A stretch of DNA of 64,000 nt from Tubiluchus corallicola (Eukaryota > Priapulida > Priapulimorpha > Priapulimorphida > Tubiluchidae), in NCBI GenBank assembly GCA_030141605.1, contig JAQGDQ010000613.1, positions 1 through 64,000 on the forward strand, written 5' to 3'. This document shows positions 1 to 9,225 of the stretch, one piece after another; the first letter of the stretch is position 1; each line of letters opens with the position of its first letter. The notes under the pieces were generated by a model. The model was given only the letters and a program-made list of their open reading frames with translations, was not told where the DNA came from and ran no database searches. Both the position numbers and the translations under genes were made by a program.

Positions 1-91
1 CATTACACAAGATATTCAGTCGAAAACTATGTACTCCCCCTTCCAAAAAAAATATAATGAAACAGTCATCAAAATATAATGCTATTAAAAT
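1..91 (+). mobile_element. LINE 3'-end fragment at window edge (same family as 18,849-19,348)
   Basis: Bases 1 to about 91 match 18,913-19,004 almost base for base. That second site encodes the C-terminal tail of a non-LTR retrotransposon polymerase. The match stops at about base 91, next to the stop codon of the polycystin-like gene on the other strand (92-94). The fragment continues off the window. It probably lies in the 3' untranslated region or immediate downstream flank of that gene. Confidence 0.7.
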
Positions 92-3000
92 TTAGCAGAA
101 ATTAGACTCATCAATCGAATATCTATCATGTAGAGGAAATCCCGTGAAACGAAAGATGCTTCGACTTGGTAGTATTTTTGCGGCATCTTGTTTTCGCTGT
201 AACCAGGGCATTTTCTGAGTGATATAATGATAAAAATGATAAAAAATATCATAATGATTTTTCGTATTTAACCAACGTTGCACTGCAATTCGATGCGATA
301 GCATTAATATTGTTCTTAACATGCAAAGCAAAATGACTATAGATATAAATATGAAAATAACAACGAACAGTGAGCCCAGTCCCCACTGTAAGGTCTCCAA
401 GGCACAAAATTTACCTGATCTGAAAATCATGCGTAATAAAGTTTGAAGAGTTTTAGCATTCGTGCTAAAATCTTCTTGTATGTTTGCGGAAAGCAATGTA
501 GTCAGTACAAGTACAAACGGTACTAAAAAAATAAATACTAGCAACCAAAAATGTAACATAGGTCGGAAGGATAGTGATAAAGTTAACCAGTAAACTGACA
601 TACTTTTGTTCAATAGTAACATGTGCCAAAGATAAATTGTTACGCTGATGACGAGTGTGCCCAATGTTATTGTAAACAAGTAATGCCAACTTACTGCCTC
701 ATAAAAGTTAACAAAACTAGACTGCTTCCCTTTAAAGTTCTTCTCTAAAAGTGTGTTAACTGCAATTGTTCTTCTGTAGAAAACTACTATGCGAACAGCA
801 GACAAAATCACTATAGTTAATAGCACATAATTCCAATAGTTACGAAAATATTCAAACTTAATTACATTGAACTTCTTAACTTCCATACATATGAAAATAA
901 TTAGTATAATTAAACAAATACCTTCAGTTACCATGACGCGTACATCTAAAAATGTGGCATATTTTGCCAAGTCCATGGTGGAGATGCTATAAAATGGAGT
1001 TACTGTACCTAGACCAGTAAATTCTACTATCAAAATAACAATGCTAAACAAATTTGTGTTAGAATTAAATAAAGTAAGTTCAATCATTAAAGCGCGAGTG
1101 CGATCGTCTATCCACCTCGAGTTGATCAGTGATTCAATAATGGCTCTGTTTTCAGCAGTAGAATGATTTAGTTCCACCAAATAACCGCCTCCACTGTATA
1201 AATGAAATCTACCAGGGAATGCAGGAGTCCACAATGACAAACTAGACTGAAATGTCCAGTGATCAGGAGGATAGCGGGGATATCGACTGTAGCTCCACCC
1301 AGGCCCGTAGGAGGTGGTATCTTCTCGGTGCCAATGGTATTCACCGGTGCACTTTCGACCATACGGTTCAAAAATTGAAATCACAAAACACTGGCCTGGT
1401 TTCACTCGTACCTGACGAAATCGGACAACTCCTATTAACCTCGTAACTAAATCAGCAGCGACTACAAATGGTACTGGTTGCCCGTTATAAAGACTCCCTG
1501 GCGTCAGACTTGGTAGCAAAGAGTTAGTTACATAATCCCATATACCTGGAACATCCGTTATTGCAGCGAACGTTGTATTTCCTTGATAGTAAGCTCCATT
1601 AATCGCAAGATCCTTAACAGTTTTGGTTACCCAGAAAAAGCTTTTGTCACGAAAGTTAAAAACTAGGGTTGATAAAATTAAAGCGAAAAAGCTAAAAAGG
1701 AGAAGTTCGCTCATTATTTTATTGAAGTTCTGTTTTTGTAGAAGTTTTTCTCTGATAACAGCAATTTCACTTTCCTTTGGAGGTCTGTATTTATATCGTC
1801 GCTCTGTAATAATTCGATGTTTAACCAGCCAGTCAGATTGCAGCCTGTTACTTTCTTCAACTTGCAATAGCTGTAATTCGGCCATTGCAGGTTCTATTTC
1901 AGGCGGATGGTTAAATATCAACGTTATCACTAGAGCCAATATTAGAACTTTTGCTGGCTGAGTTAAGCAAATGCTGGACATAACTGACACCAACATTGAC
2001 AAGAGCCATTCGACACTTTTCTGATAGCCAAATTTTAAACCATAAAGCATGACTAAATAAGTACAAATCAATGAAATGCTAATAGTTAACAACCAAGCGA
2101 TATACACAAACCACCATGGCAAAATCATGACTGGACTGCCATAGACGTCCTTCCCAGTGCAGAGTGAAAAGGGAAATGGTATCGATTTTATATGATTGTC
2201 AGTGCTCATGGTAGAACTTGTACTCTGTGAGTCAATGCTGAAGTCGTCACTGTATTTATAAGCGATGTCTATGTTAGATTCCACTCTATTTTTTCGACTG
2301 ATATTTGTGGAATAAATGTAGGGATTTCTTTTCAGTGATATTACAGATTTTCTAGCCAAATGTCTGTTTTGATCTAATGCAGGAACGCACTTTGGCAGAA
2401 TTTCTATCATTCTTCTTGCCTCCACAATGTTGTGCTGTATTTCCTTTAAGGTTTCAATTTCGATATGTCTAGTGTTATTTATCCACTTCAGCCAATCATT
2501 TTCACTTCCAAACAAGACAACGTTTTCTTTCGTTGTTTCTTCAAAATTTCTTGAGGAATCGCTTTCAATTAAGCTCTCGTTTTCTGTATGATCACGATTT
2601 CTTCTAAAGCACCATCCAAAAGAAAAATGCTTGAAACGATTGCCCGGATAAGGTTTTGCAGAGCGGAACATTTGAATAATAAGTATGTTGATTGGAAAAG
2701 TAATTAAGACACTTGCAACACCAATATAAATTTGAGTCCAAGATAACTGAATTTCCCCTATTATTATTTGAGTCTCAGGCTTATTGGTGGCTATCCCGTA
2801 AAACATAATGTTGGAAAGCATGGCAGTCAGCATCAATGACAAAGCACATGATAGCCTTTGAACTCTTGTAAAACTACTTCTAGGTGGTCTGTAAAACACA
2901 CTTGCCCACAAGTGGCCGTCTCTAAAGCCTCGCAAAGCCCTATAAGCAAAGATGTGAGTAAACCTCACAAGTTCATGTTTGAAGGCTGGGAAGAGCCTAC

Positions 3001-6000
3001 ACTTCACAGTCTGTGGGCCACGATCAATAGCTAGCCAGTTATTGTAGGGAAAACACCAGACTGCATTTGTTTGTACGTCTTTTAAAATGACTAGTTTTAG
3101 AAACCAATTAGGATCATATCCAGAATTATCATGCCATATTTCGATAGCAGTAATTTCGCCAAGACATTGATGTGTAGTCATCAGAAACCAATCGTCAGCT
3201 CCGCTGTCAAATGTTGATCTGTCTTTATGATAAAGCTTAATAGGCAAACTATTTCCATTTTTTCCTTCGATTAAAAATGTAACTTTAGCAGTTGTCCCTG
3301 CACCTTGCCTCAATCCTGTGAACGTAATGATGAGGTATGTATATTTGTCAATGGGATTATTGTCTTCCAGTACTGTCACACCTACCCGCGTGGTATCCTT
3401 TTGATCATTTCTCCTTGCATATAGAAGCAAGGTCAAATACAACAACCACACAACCAGCATGAACACAATAATTACGGGATTGTCAAAAAATGTCGCGAAC
3501 AGAACAACATCTTCAAATGGATCAATCTGATTTGGTTTTACAACAACGGCTCCAGTAAATATGGTCATATGATAGCATTTACAATGAATTCGACTTGGCG
3601 TTGTTAATGGGCCCACAAAGCATCCCCCGTCCAACCAATTGTACAATGATATGTTCCAATATAGACACTTTACTGAGTAAAAGCTGAGATTGAAGTCAAC
3701 ACGTTGTATGGGAGGATTAACAGTAGGAGTAAAATTTGCAACCACGTAGCAGGAAAATATTTTTTCGTTTTCTAATGGGCTACCAGCCAGCCAAGTCATA
3801 CAGGGACAAGTAAACTCTAGCTGTTCTTCCTTGACAACTATCTTTTCCAGGAGCCACCCTGCTCCTATTCCCTGGTTATTGTGCCAAACAGTAATTTTTT
3901 CCAATTTTCCAATTGACTGTGACTCTATTGTAAATTTTTCAACTGTAGCTCGTTTAAACGTTCTTTTAGAAAGCAGCAGCTCATTTGTAATTCTGCGATT
4001 ACCATGAAGTCTGAGATACACGCGTGCCTTGGTACCACTATCCTTAATATCAGCTGTATGTAAAAACACAAAATATGTCAAATCTGGCTCCTGAAATGCA
4101 GGAGTTGCAGCTTCGTTTTGCTCTTCATTTGTTTTCCATGGAATATTAGCACAATTATCATTGTTCTTAATTACGTATTGCCTGCATACTTGATTAGCCA
4201 TTGAATAACAAGATGTGCGTAGGTTTTTGCAGGCTTTGACACAATTTTGTGTAACTTCTGCATCACATTTAGGCAGACATTGATAACACGTTGTATTACA
4301 AGAAACAAAACTTGTGTCACACTCACCTGTCGACTGTTCGTCACATTTCAGCATCATATATCTACAATGCTGTGCCTTGGTTTCAACAAGCAGTGTATCA
4401 ATACAAGCAGAGTCACTATTCCTAACACAACTTTTTACAGTTTCGCACTTGAATTGAGAACTCTGGCGACACCGCTGATGCTTTTTCGTACAAATCGGAA
4501 GACAAGTTTCAATTTCGAGAGATGTACTGCAATCATGAGAGCATTTCACATTATGTTTACTGCATCTGTAGTCTAGCACTGACAGACATTGTCTGTGCTG
4601 CGAATCACAATAACGAGATATATTTTTACAGTTTTCAACCCAATCATTATAGCATGCATACTTCTGCATGCAGTTATCTACACTGCAAATCCTACTTGCA
4701 TTTCCTTTGCACGAAGCTTCATGTAGGCTGCCATCACAATCGCTGTAGATCCCTGCCATGCACTCAACATTTTCTGACTTACATCTAAGAGATGGATGGA
4801 AGCACGAAGGCTCATAATAAGAGTCAAATAAAATGCCAGCGAAATACTTAATGGATACGTTCTGTTCATTATAGAAACTCACAATATTGTCAGCAAACTG
4901 TCTACTATAATAGCCTCCATTTATGGCAGGAATGTGAAAAACAGTGGAACCATCATTGAAGTTTTCAATCACAGGTCTTTTGCCTGTTTTGGTAACGACC
5001 TTTAATGCAACTCCGACAGGCATGTCTTGAAAAGACATTATAGCTGTACTATGAGCATTAAGAACAAATGAGTGAACAGTTATGTACTTGTTAAACAAAT
5101 GGTTTTCAAGTTTCACAAAAGATGATTTTGAGTACTTTGCATCAGCTGCAACATCCATGAAAAATTCTAGGGGCTCAGAAAGTTCATCAAATTCAGTTCT
5201 AGAATGCCTCAGCTGTCTGCCAATAGATAAACTTGCAATAGGAATGCTACTGTGAAGAGTCGACTCAAAAGGTGTGAATATATTTTGTTTTATGGACAAA
5301 ATCTCTAATTCTAGTTCATCTTCATGTTCTTGCATTTTTGAAAGCGCTGCAGCAGAAGGCAACTGAAAATGACCAAAACCATTTAACTGCAGTTCCGAAC
5401 CTCCTAAATGACTAACCTTTTGCCGTGCTACTCTAAGCGTTAATAGATTTGTCGTGAAAGTAGTTGGTTCATCATATACAATTTTATGACGTAAAGTAGC
5501 TGATGCTGCATTATGAATCGTGTCAATTGATTTCAGAATTATATTTTTAACCTGTGTAACATTTTCGCGTTTGTGACGAAATGTATTTTGAAGTTCTCTT
5601 TTTGAAAGTTGTTTAAATTTTTCATCATTAGATGTGCTAGTTCGTTTAGTAGTTTCACCAAGAATAATGGATACCGCAAGCAGAAGAGCACTTGTAGTAT
5701 CTTCTAAATCATTCACGTTTATATCTTCTGTGCTTTGTTTCATAAATGTTGCAATATCGTGAAACTTCGCAGTGATAGGTACTATGATTTCTGGATTTAG
5801 GTCGGCATCAGAAGTGATGACTTGGCTCATCATTGATGATAGGAATTTCATAACTTTGTGAGTGGACACAGGAACTTGAATAAGTTGATTTACCACCAAC
5901 GCTTGGATCTCAGATTTCATCTCAGTAACTTTCTGTACAAATTCAGGGTCTTCTGTTTCATTTTGTTTTCTTATTTTACTTACTTCCTCCATTATAACTT

Positions 6001-7396
6001 TCAAAGTCTGAATAAAATCAAGAATGTCTGTTTCATTTTTCATACTTGTCAAAGATGTCAAATTCTTCAAAGCATTTAAAATGTATGTTTCGCATTCAAC
6101 TTCTGATACCTTGTCAGTTTCGTTACATAGAAATGGTAAAACTGTAACATTATATTCAACTAGAAATGTTTCTTTTGTAATATTCGTTGCTTGAAGCAAA
6201 ATCTTACCTTCTCCAGCTGGAAGAGTTACCGGCGGAAGTATGGGCTCTGTGCTGCTGTATAAAAAATCTCCTTTAGACCCTTTCATTTCAGTTTTTCCTG
6301 TAAAATTTCTGTAATAAAAATCATAGGTGAAGAAGGTGCTGACGAAGCTACTATTGTCGCATTGTAACGAAAATTTTGTTTTCAGTGCTATTCCTTCGCT
6401 TGGAATAACAGAACAGGCAGTTTTGAATGGTGGTGGCTCATAAACAAACACTTCATAAAAGGCCGTTCCTGGAATACTAATAGCAGGACCACCCTTTACT
6501 TCTATCAGATACACATGTCCTGGAATGAAAACATCTTTTTTCAGGACAATTACATCAGTTCCCTTTCTGACAATGGCAAATGCTGTAATATTTAAGAGAG
6601 TGCTACCATCATTTAGCAAGGATCTTGCTCTTAGAGTCCAATAATAGATACCAGTTGATAAAGTATCGTTATTACAGCTCACACAAACGCTTTGCAGGAT
6701 TAGGCTTTCAGCTTTGTTCACACGGCGTCTGCAGTTTTTTAAACAATTTATTTGGATAATTTCGGCTCCTGCTGGTATCACTTTTACTACTTGTTGTTTT
6801 ATTTCTGACGGCCGATTAGGCTTCCCCAACTCAAGCGTGAATACTAAAACTGAATCTTGTGGAAAAGTTTTGGCTGAAATTGTAAAAGTTGGTTTATTAA
6901 ATGACAGAGCAGTAGTGTTACGTTCGATGCAGCCAATCCCCGTTGTGAATGAATAGCTAAACAAATCTAGCTCTATATAACAGCTCCACTTGTAGGTTAG
7001 GTTAGTGTCGATTTCATTAGTTGCCACACAGGCATCATAAGAAGCTGACGCATCCATTGTTAGATTGTCTTTCCAGCTTATGTTTCTAAGAAATTCTCCA
7101 GCAATAATAGGTTCTAGCTTACTGGAGATAATAATCCATCCCAATGTAGGCTTATAGCTTCTACTATTCAACCAGCTCTGTGTTGAAGTCAATGTTGGTG
7201 TAAGGCTGACAGTGTATGTACCTGGTGCTAGAATACCAGTATCTACTGTGATGAACTTATCAGAATCTATTTTTAGAGTTGTCTCTTTTGCAAGTTGACT
7301 TCCTTGCAGACAAGAATACATATCTGACTCTGGCACCAAACTGAAATGCCAGGCGAGAGACATGGAATAATTTATGGAACAGTTGTATACCGTCAC
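92..7396 (-). CDS. polycystin-1-like receptor-channel protein (REJ, Cys-rich, PLAT, GPS, PLAT, PKD channel); large terminal exon
   Basis: One open exon of about 2,430 codons. In order: a REJ-type module entered in its middle (about 1-480); a GAIN-like stretch; a Cys-rich insert at 865-1082 with 32 cysteines; a PLAT/LH2 domain at about 1106-1202; a GPS site with an H-M-T cleavage motif at 1276-1278; a first membrane segment near 1300; a second, canonical PLAT at about 1348-1470; then ten further membrane segments with a polycystin-type extracellular loop (about 1935-2120) and a pore-like end, and a tail of about 70 residues. Known PKD1-family members are 11-pass membrane proteins that self-cleave at the GPS. 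The frame opens with GTG after an upstream TGA at 7406-7408, so the exon probably begins at an acceptor. Candidate AGs are at 7405-7406 (weak) and one just before the leucine of S-L-V-P (better pyrimidine tract). Met12 is the first ATG. Signal peptide and PKD repeats are not present here. Stop TAA is at 92-94. Confidence 0.88.
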   Translation of the reverse strand: MTVYNCSINYSMSLAWHFSLVPESDMYSCLQGSQLAKETTLKIDSDKFITVDTGILAPGTYTVSLTPTLTSTQSWLNSRSYKPTLGWIIISSKLEPIIAGEFLRNISWKDNLTMDASASYDACVATNEIDTNLTYKWSCYIELDLFSYSFTTGIGCIERNTTALSFNKPTFTISAKTFPQDSVLVFTLELGKPNRPSEIKQQVVKVIPAGAEIIQINCLKNCRRRVNKAESLILQSVCVSCNNDTLSTGIYYWTLRARSLLNDGSTLLNITAFAIVRKGTDVIVLKKDVFIPGHVYLIEVKGGPAISIPGTAFYEVFVYEPPPFKTACSVIPSEGIALKTKFSLQCDNSSFVSTFFTYDFYYRNFTGKTEMKGSKGDFLYSSTEPILPPVTLPAGEGKILLQATNITKETFLVEYNVTVLPFLCNETDKVSEVECETYILNALKNLTSLTSMKNETDILDFIQTLKVIMEEVSKIRKQNETEDPEFVQKVTEMKSEIQALVVNQLIQVPVSTHKVMKFLSSMMSQVITSDADLNPEIIVPITAKFHDIATFMKQSTEDINVNDLEDTTSALLLAVSIILGETTKRTSTSNDEKFKQLSKRELQNTFRHKRENVTQVKNIILKSIDTIHNAASATLRHKIVYDEPTTFTTNLLTLRVARQKVSHLGGSELQLNGFGHFQLPSAAALSKMQEHEDELELEILSIKQNIFTPFESTLHSSIPIASLSIGRQLRHSRTEFDELSEPLEFFMDVAADAKYSKSSFVKLENHLFNKYITVHSFVLNAHSTAIMSFQDMPVGVALKVVTKTGKRPVIENFNDGSTVFHIPAINGGYYSRQFADNIVSFYNEQNVSIKYFAGILFDSYYEPSCFHPSLRCKSENVECMAGIYSDCDGSLHEASCKGNASRICSVDNCMQKYACYNDWVENCKNISRYCDSQHRQCLSVLDYRCSKHNVKCSHDCSTSLEIETCLPICTKKHQRCRQSSQFKCETVKSCVRNSDSACIDTLLVETKAQHCRYMMLKCDEQSTGECDTSFVSCNTTCYQCLPKCDAEVTQNCVKACKNLRTSCYSMANQVCRQYVIKNNDNCANIPWKTNEEQNEAATPAFQEPDLTYFVFLHTADIKDSGTKARVYLRLHGNRRITNELLLSKRTFKRATVEKFTIESQSIGKLEKITVWHNNQGIGAGWLLEKIVVKEEQLEFTCPCMTWLAGSPLENEKIFSCYVVANFTPTVNPPIQRVDFNLSFYSVKCLYWNISLYNWLDGGCFVGPLTTPSRIHCKCYHMTIFTGAVVVKPNQIDPFEDVVLFATFFDNPVIIVFMLVVWLLYLTLLLYARRNDQKDTTRVGVTVLEDNNPIDKYTYLIITFTGLRQGAGTTAKVTFLIEGKNGNSLPIKLYHKDRSTFDSGADDWFLMTTHQCLGEITAIEIWHDNSGYDPNWFLKLVILKDVQTNAVWCFPYNNWLAIDRGPQTVKCRLFPAFKHELVRFTHIFAYRALRGFRDGHLWASVFYRPPRSSFTRVQRLSCALSLMLTAMLSNIMFYGIATNKPETQIIIGEIQLSWTQIYIGVASVLITFPINILIIQMFRSAKPYPGNRFKHFSFGWCFRRNRDHTENESLIESDSSRNFEETTKENVVLFGSENDWLKWINNTRHIEIETLKEIQHNIVEARRMIEILPKCVPALDQNRHLARKSVISLKRNPYIYSTNISRKNRVESNIDIAYKYSDDFSIDSQSTSSTMSTDNHIKSIPFPFSLCTGKDVYGSPVMILPWWFVYIAWLLTISISLICTYLVMLYGLKFGYQKSVEWLLSMLVSVMSSICLTQPAKVLILALVITLIFNHPPEIEPAMAELQLLQVEESNRLQSDWLVKHRIITERRYKYRPPKESEIAVIREKLLQKQNFNKIMSELLLFSFFALILSTLVFNFRDKSFFWVTKTVKDLAINGAYYQGNTTFAAITDVPGIWDYVTNSLLPSLTPGSLYNGQPVPFVVAADLVTRLIGVVRFRQVRVKPGQCFVISIFEPYGRKCTGEYHWHREDTTSYGPGWSYSRYPRYPPDHWTFQSSLSLWTPAFPGRFHLYSGGGYLVELNHSTAENRAIIESLINSRWIDDRTRALMIELTLFNSNTNLFSIVILIVEFTGLGTVTPFYSISTMDLAKYATFLDVRVMVTEGICLIILIIFICMEVKKFNVIKFEYFRNYWNYVLLTIVILSAVRIVVFYRRTIAVNTLLEKNFKGKQSSFVNFYEAVSWHYLFTITLGTLVISVTIYLWHMLLLNKSMSVYWLTLSLSFRPMLHFWLLVFIFLVPFVLVLTTLLSANIQEDFSTNAKTLQTLLRMIFRSGKFCALETLQWGLGSLFVVIFIFISIVILLCMLRTILMLSHRIAVQRWLNTKNHYDIFYHFYHYITQKMPWLQRKQDAAKILPSRSIFRFTGFPLHDRYSIDESNFC

Positions 7397-7629
7397 AGTG
7401 CAACCTCAAATACTTTGTCATCACCATTCGATACTGTAGGAGATACTGAATACGAATTGCTTGAACCAAGAGCATCAAATTATGTGATATCTAACCTTTC
7501 AGAAAAGTGAGTTCGTGTCACTTGGCAGGGTTAAGAAAATTATAGAACGCACTGTTGTTACGACGCCGATTGTTTTCTGTGCTTCTATTGTTTTTTAGCA
7601 AAGTTTACATCGCATATATTAATTCTACT

Positions 7630-7680
7630 GGTATATACATACATATATATATATAATTATAATATATATATATATATATA
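7630..7680. repeat. (TA)n microsatellite
   Basis: Imperfect TA run directly before copy 1 of the GC-rich dispersed repeat. The other two copies of that repeat also start directly after TA-rich tracts. Confidence 0.9.
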
Positions 7681-8396
7681 AGATTCGAGGCTACAGCGCG
7701 GACGACGGCACCATTTGTGACAATCTATATGTCAAACGAAAGGTCTCGATCTAGTGTCGTGCCATTGGGGGTTTATTTTTCGAATCGGGCCCACCGCGAG
7801 GAACGGGGGCGAAAAACCTCCAAAAATGGCCATTTTTCGGCCGTTTTTTTTTTCAAAAGTTATACGCCTGAGATCTGGAGAACGGGAACGGGCCGAGGGT
7901 GGTACATATGGATAGATAGCCCGTTCAGCGGTGGGTGTCATTGGCATATTTAGAATTTGCGAGAGGCCACAGCGTCCCGCAACGGGCGTTTTCCCGGACC
8001 CAACTCGCAATTTTTTCGAAATTTTGCTCAAACAGCCTGTAGAAAAAACGTTCTAGCGGCGCCTGGTGGGACTCTCGGAAGGAGATATATGACCCTTTAG
8101 AAAGAGCAAGAACAGGGCTACACGATGGTGTGGGCTATATGTTAGGAAACGTCCACCAAAAGGAGTATCGACGAGTTAATTAGATGTTCTATTTCTTGGC
8201 AATTTTCGCTTGGATAACTACTGACGCAAAGCCATTGTTGTGACGTCATACATTATACTCGGCCTATAGCTTTAATTCAGTAAAAGCTGCTGCTGCTGGC
8301 TTTGGGTTGTAAATGAGGACTGTGTAGGATGTACGCTTATTATTGATTATAAGTGTATTTGTACCCAATTTTTTTTGCGGGGCCTTTGCTAGTCTA
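7681..8396 (+). repeat. GC-rich dispersed repeat, copy 1
   Basis: A ~715-bp block clearly richer in G+C than its surroundings. It begins A-G-A-T-T-C-G-A-G-G right after (TA)n and ends near G-C-T-A-G-T. It aligns along its whole length with copy 2 (8479-8967 joined to 12,074-12,357) and in its first ~150 bp with copy 3 (59,757-59,915). It holds a palindromic CRE-type TGACGTCA at 8241-8248. An antisense open frame of ~100 codons exists in both long copies, but indels between the copies shift stretches of it. No transposase is recognised. The class is unknown; a non-autonomous Helitron-like or other MITE-like element is possible. Confidence 0.8.
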
Positions 8397-8409
8397 TTAT
8401 ATTAATATT

Positions 8410-8419
8410 CTTGGTATGT

Positions 8420-8475
<56 letters not shown>

Positions 8476-8478
8476 TAA
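8410..8478. repeat. (TA)n microsatellite
   Basis: Roughly 60 bp of TA/CATA repeat lying between copies 1 and 2 of the GC-rich repeat. Confidence 0.9.
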
Positions 8479-8957
8479 GATTCGAGGCTACAGCTTCGAC
8501 GACGGCACCATTTGCGGCGATCTATAATACATCAAACGAAAGGTCTCGATCTAGTTTCGTGCCGTTGATGGTTTATTTTTCGAATCGGGCCCATCGGGAG
8601 GAACGGGGGGGGCAAAAAACCTCCAAAAATGGCCATATTTCGGCCGTTTTTTGCAAAAGTTATACGGCTGAGATGTGGAGAACGGGAATGGGCCGAATGT
8701 GGTGCTGGCCATGGATAGATAGCCCGTTCAGCGGTGGGTGTAGTAGGCATATATAGAATTTGCGAGAGGGCCACGGCGTCCCGTAACGGGCGTTTTCCCG
8801 GAGCCAACTCGCAATTTTTTGAAATTTTGACCAAACAGCCTGCAGAAAAAACGTTCTAGCGGCGCCTGGTGGGACTCTCGGAAGGAGATATACGGCTCTT
8901 TAGAAAGAGGAAAGACAGGGCTACACGATGATGTTGGCTATGTGTTAGGACACGTCC

Positions 8958-8967
8958 ACCGAGAGGA
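8958..8967. repeat. target-site duplication, left (accgagagga)
   Basis: Ten bases repeated at 12,074-12,083 on the other side of the LINE. Copy 1 of the host repeat has a single related stretch at the corresponding place. Confidence 0.85.
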
Positions 8968-9225
8968 TATTTTTTTTATAATAATAATAAATCTTTATTA
9001 AAGAAATGAATATATATACACAAAGGTGCCTCTTTTTGCAGGCTCAGATCAACAAATTACATTTTCACATAACAAATCTTTTAAATCCAGTTTCACACTA
9101 TGTACAACGAATAACATTTTATACTTAAATTAGATATAATTTCAAACGAATCACAAGTATTATACAAACAAATTAACTTTACACAACTACATAATTTATT
9201 TTTTTTATACTGGAGCGGGCCTAAA

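Noticed and set aside
4247-4788. Plus-strand Cys/His-rich frames
   Set aside because: Shadows of the Cys-rich insert of the polycystin-like gene.
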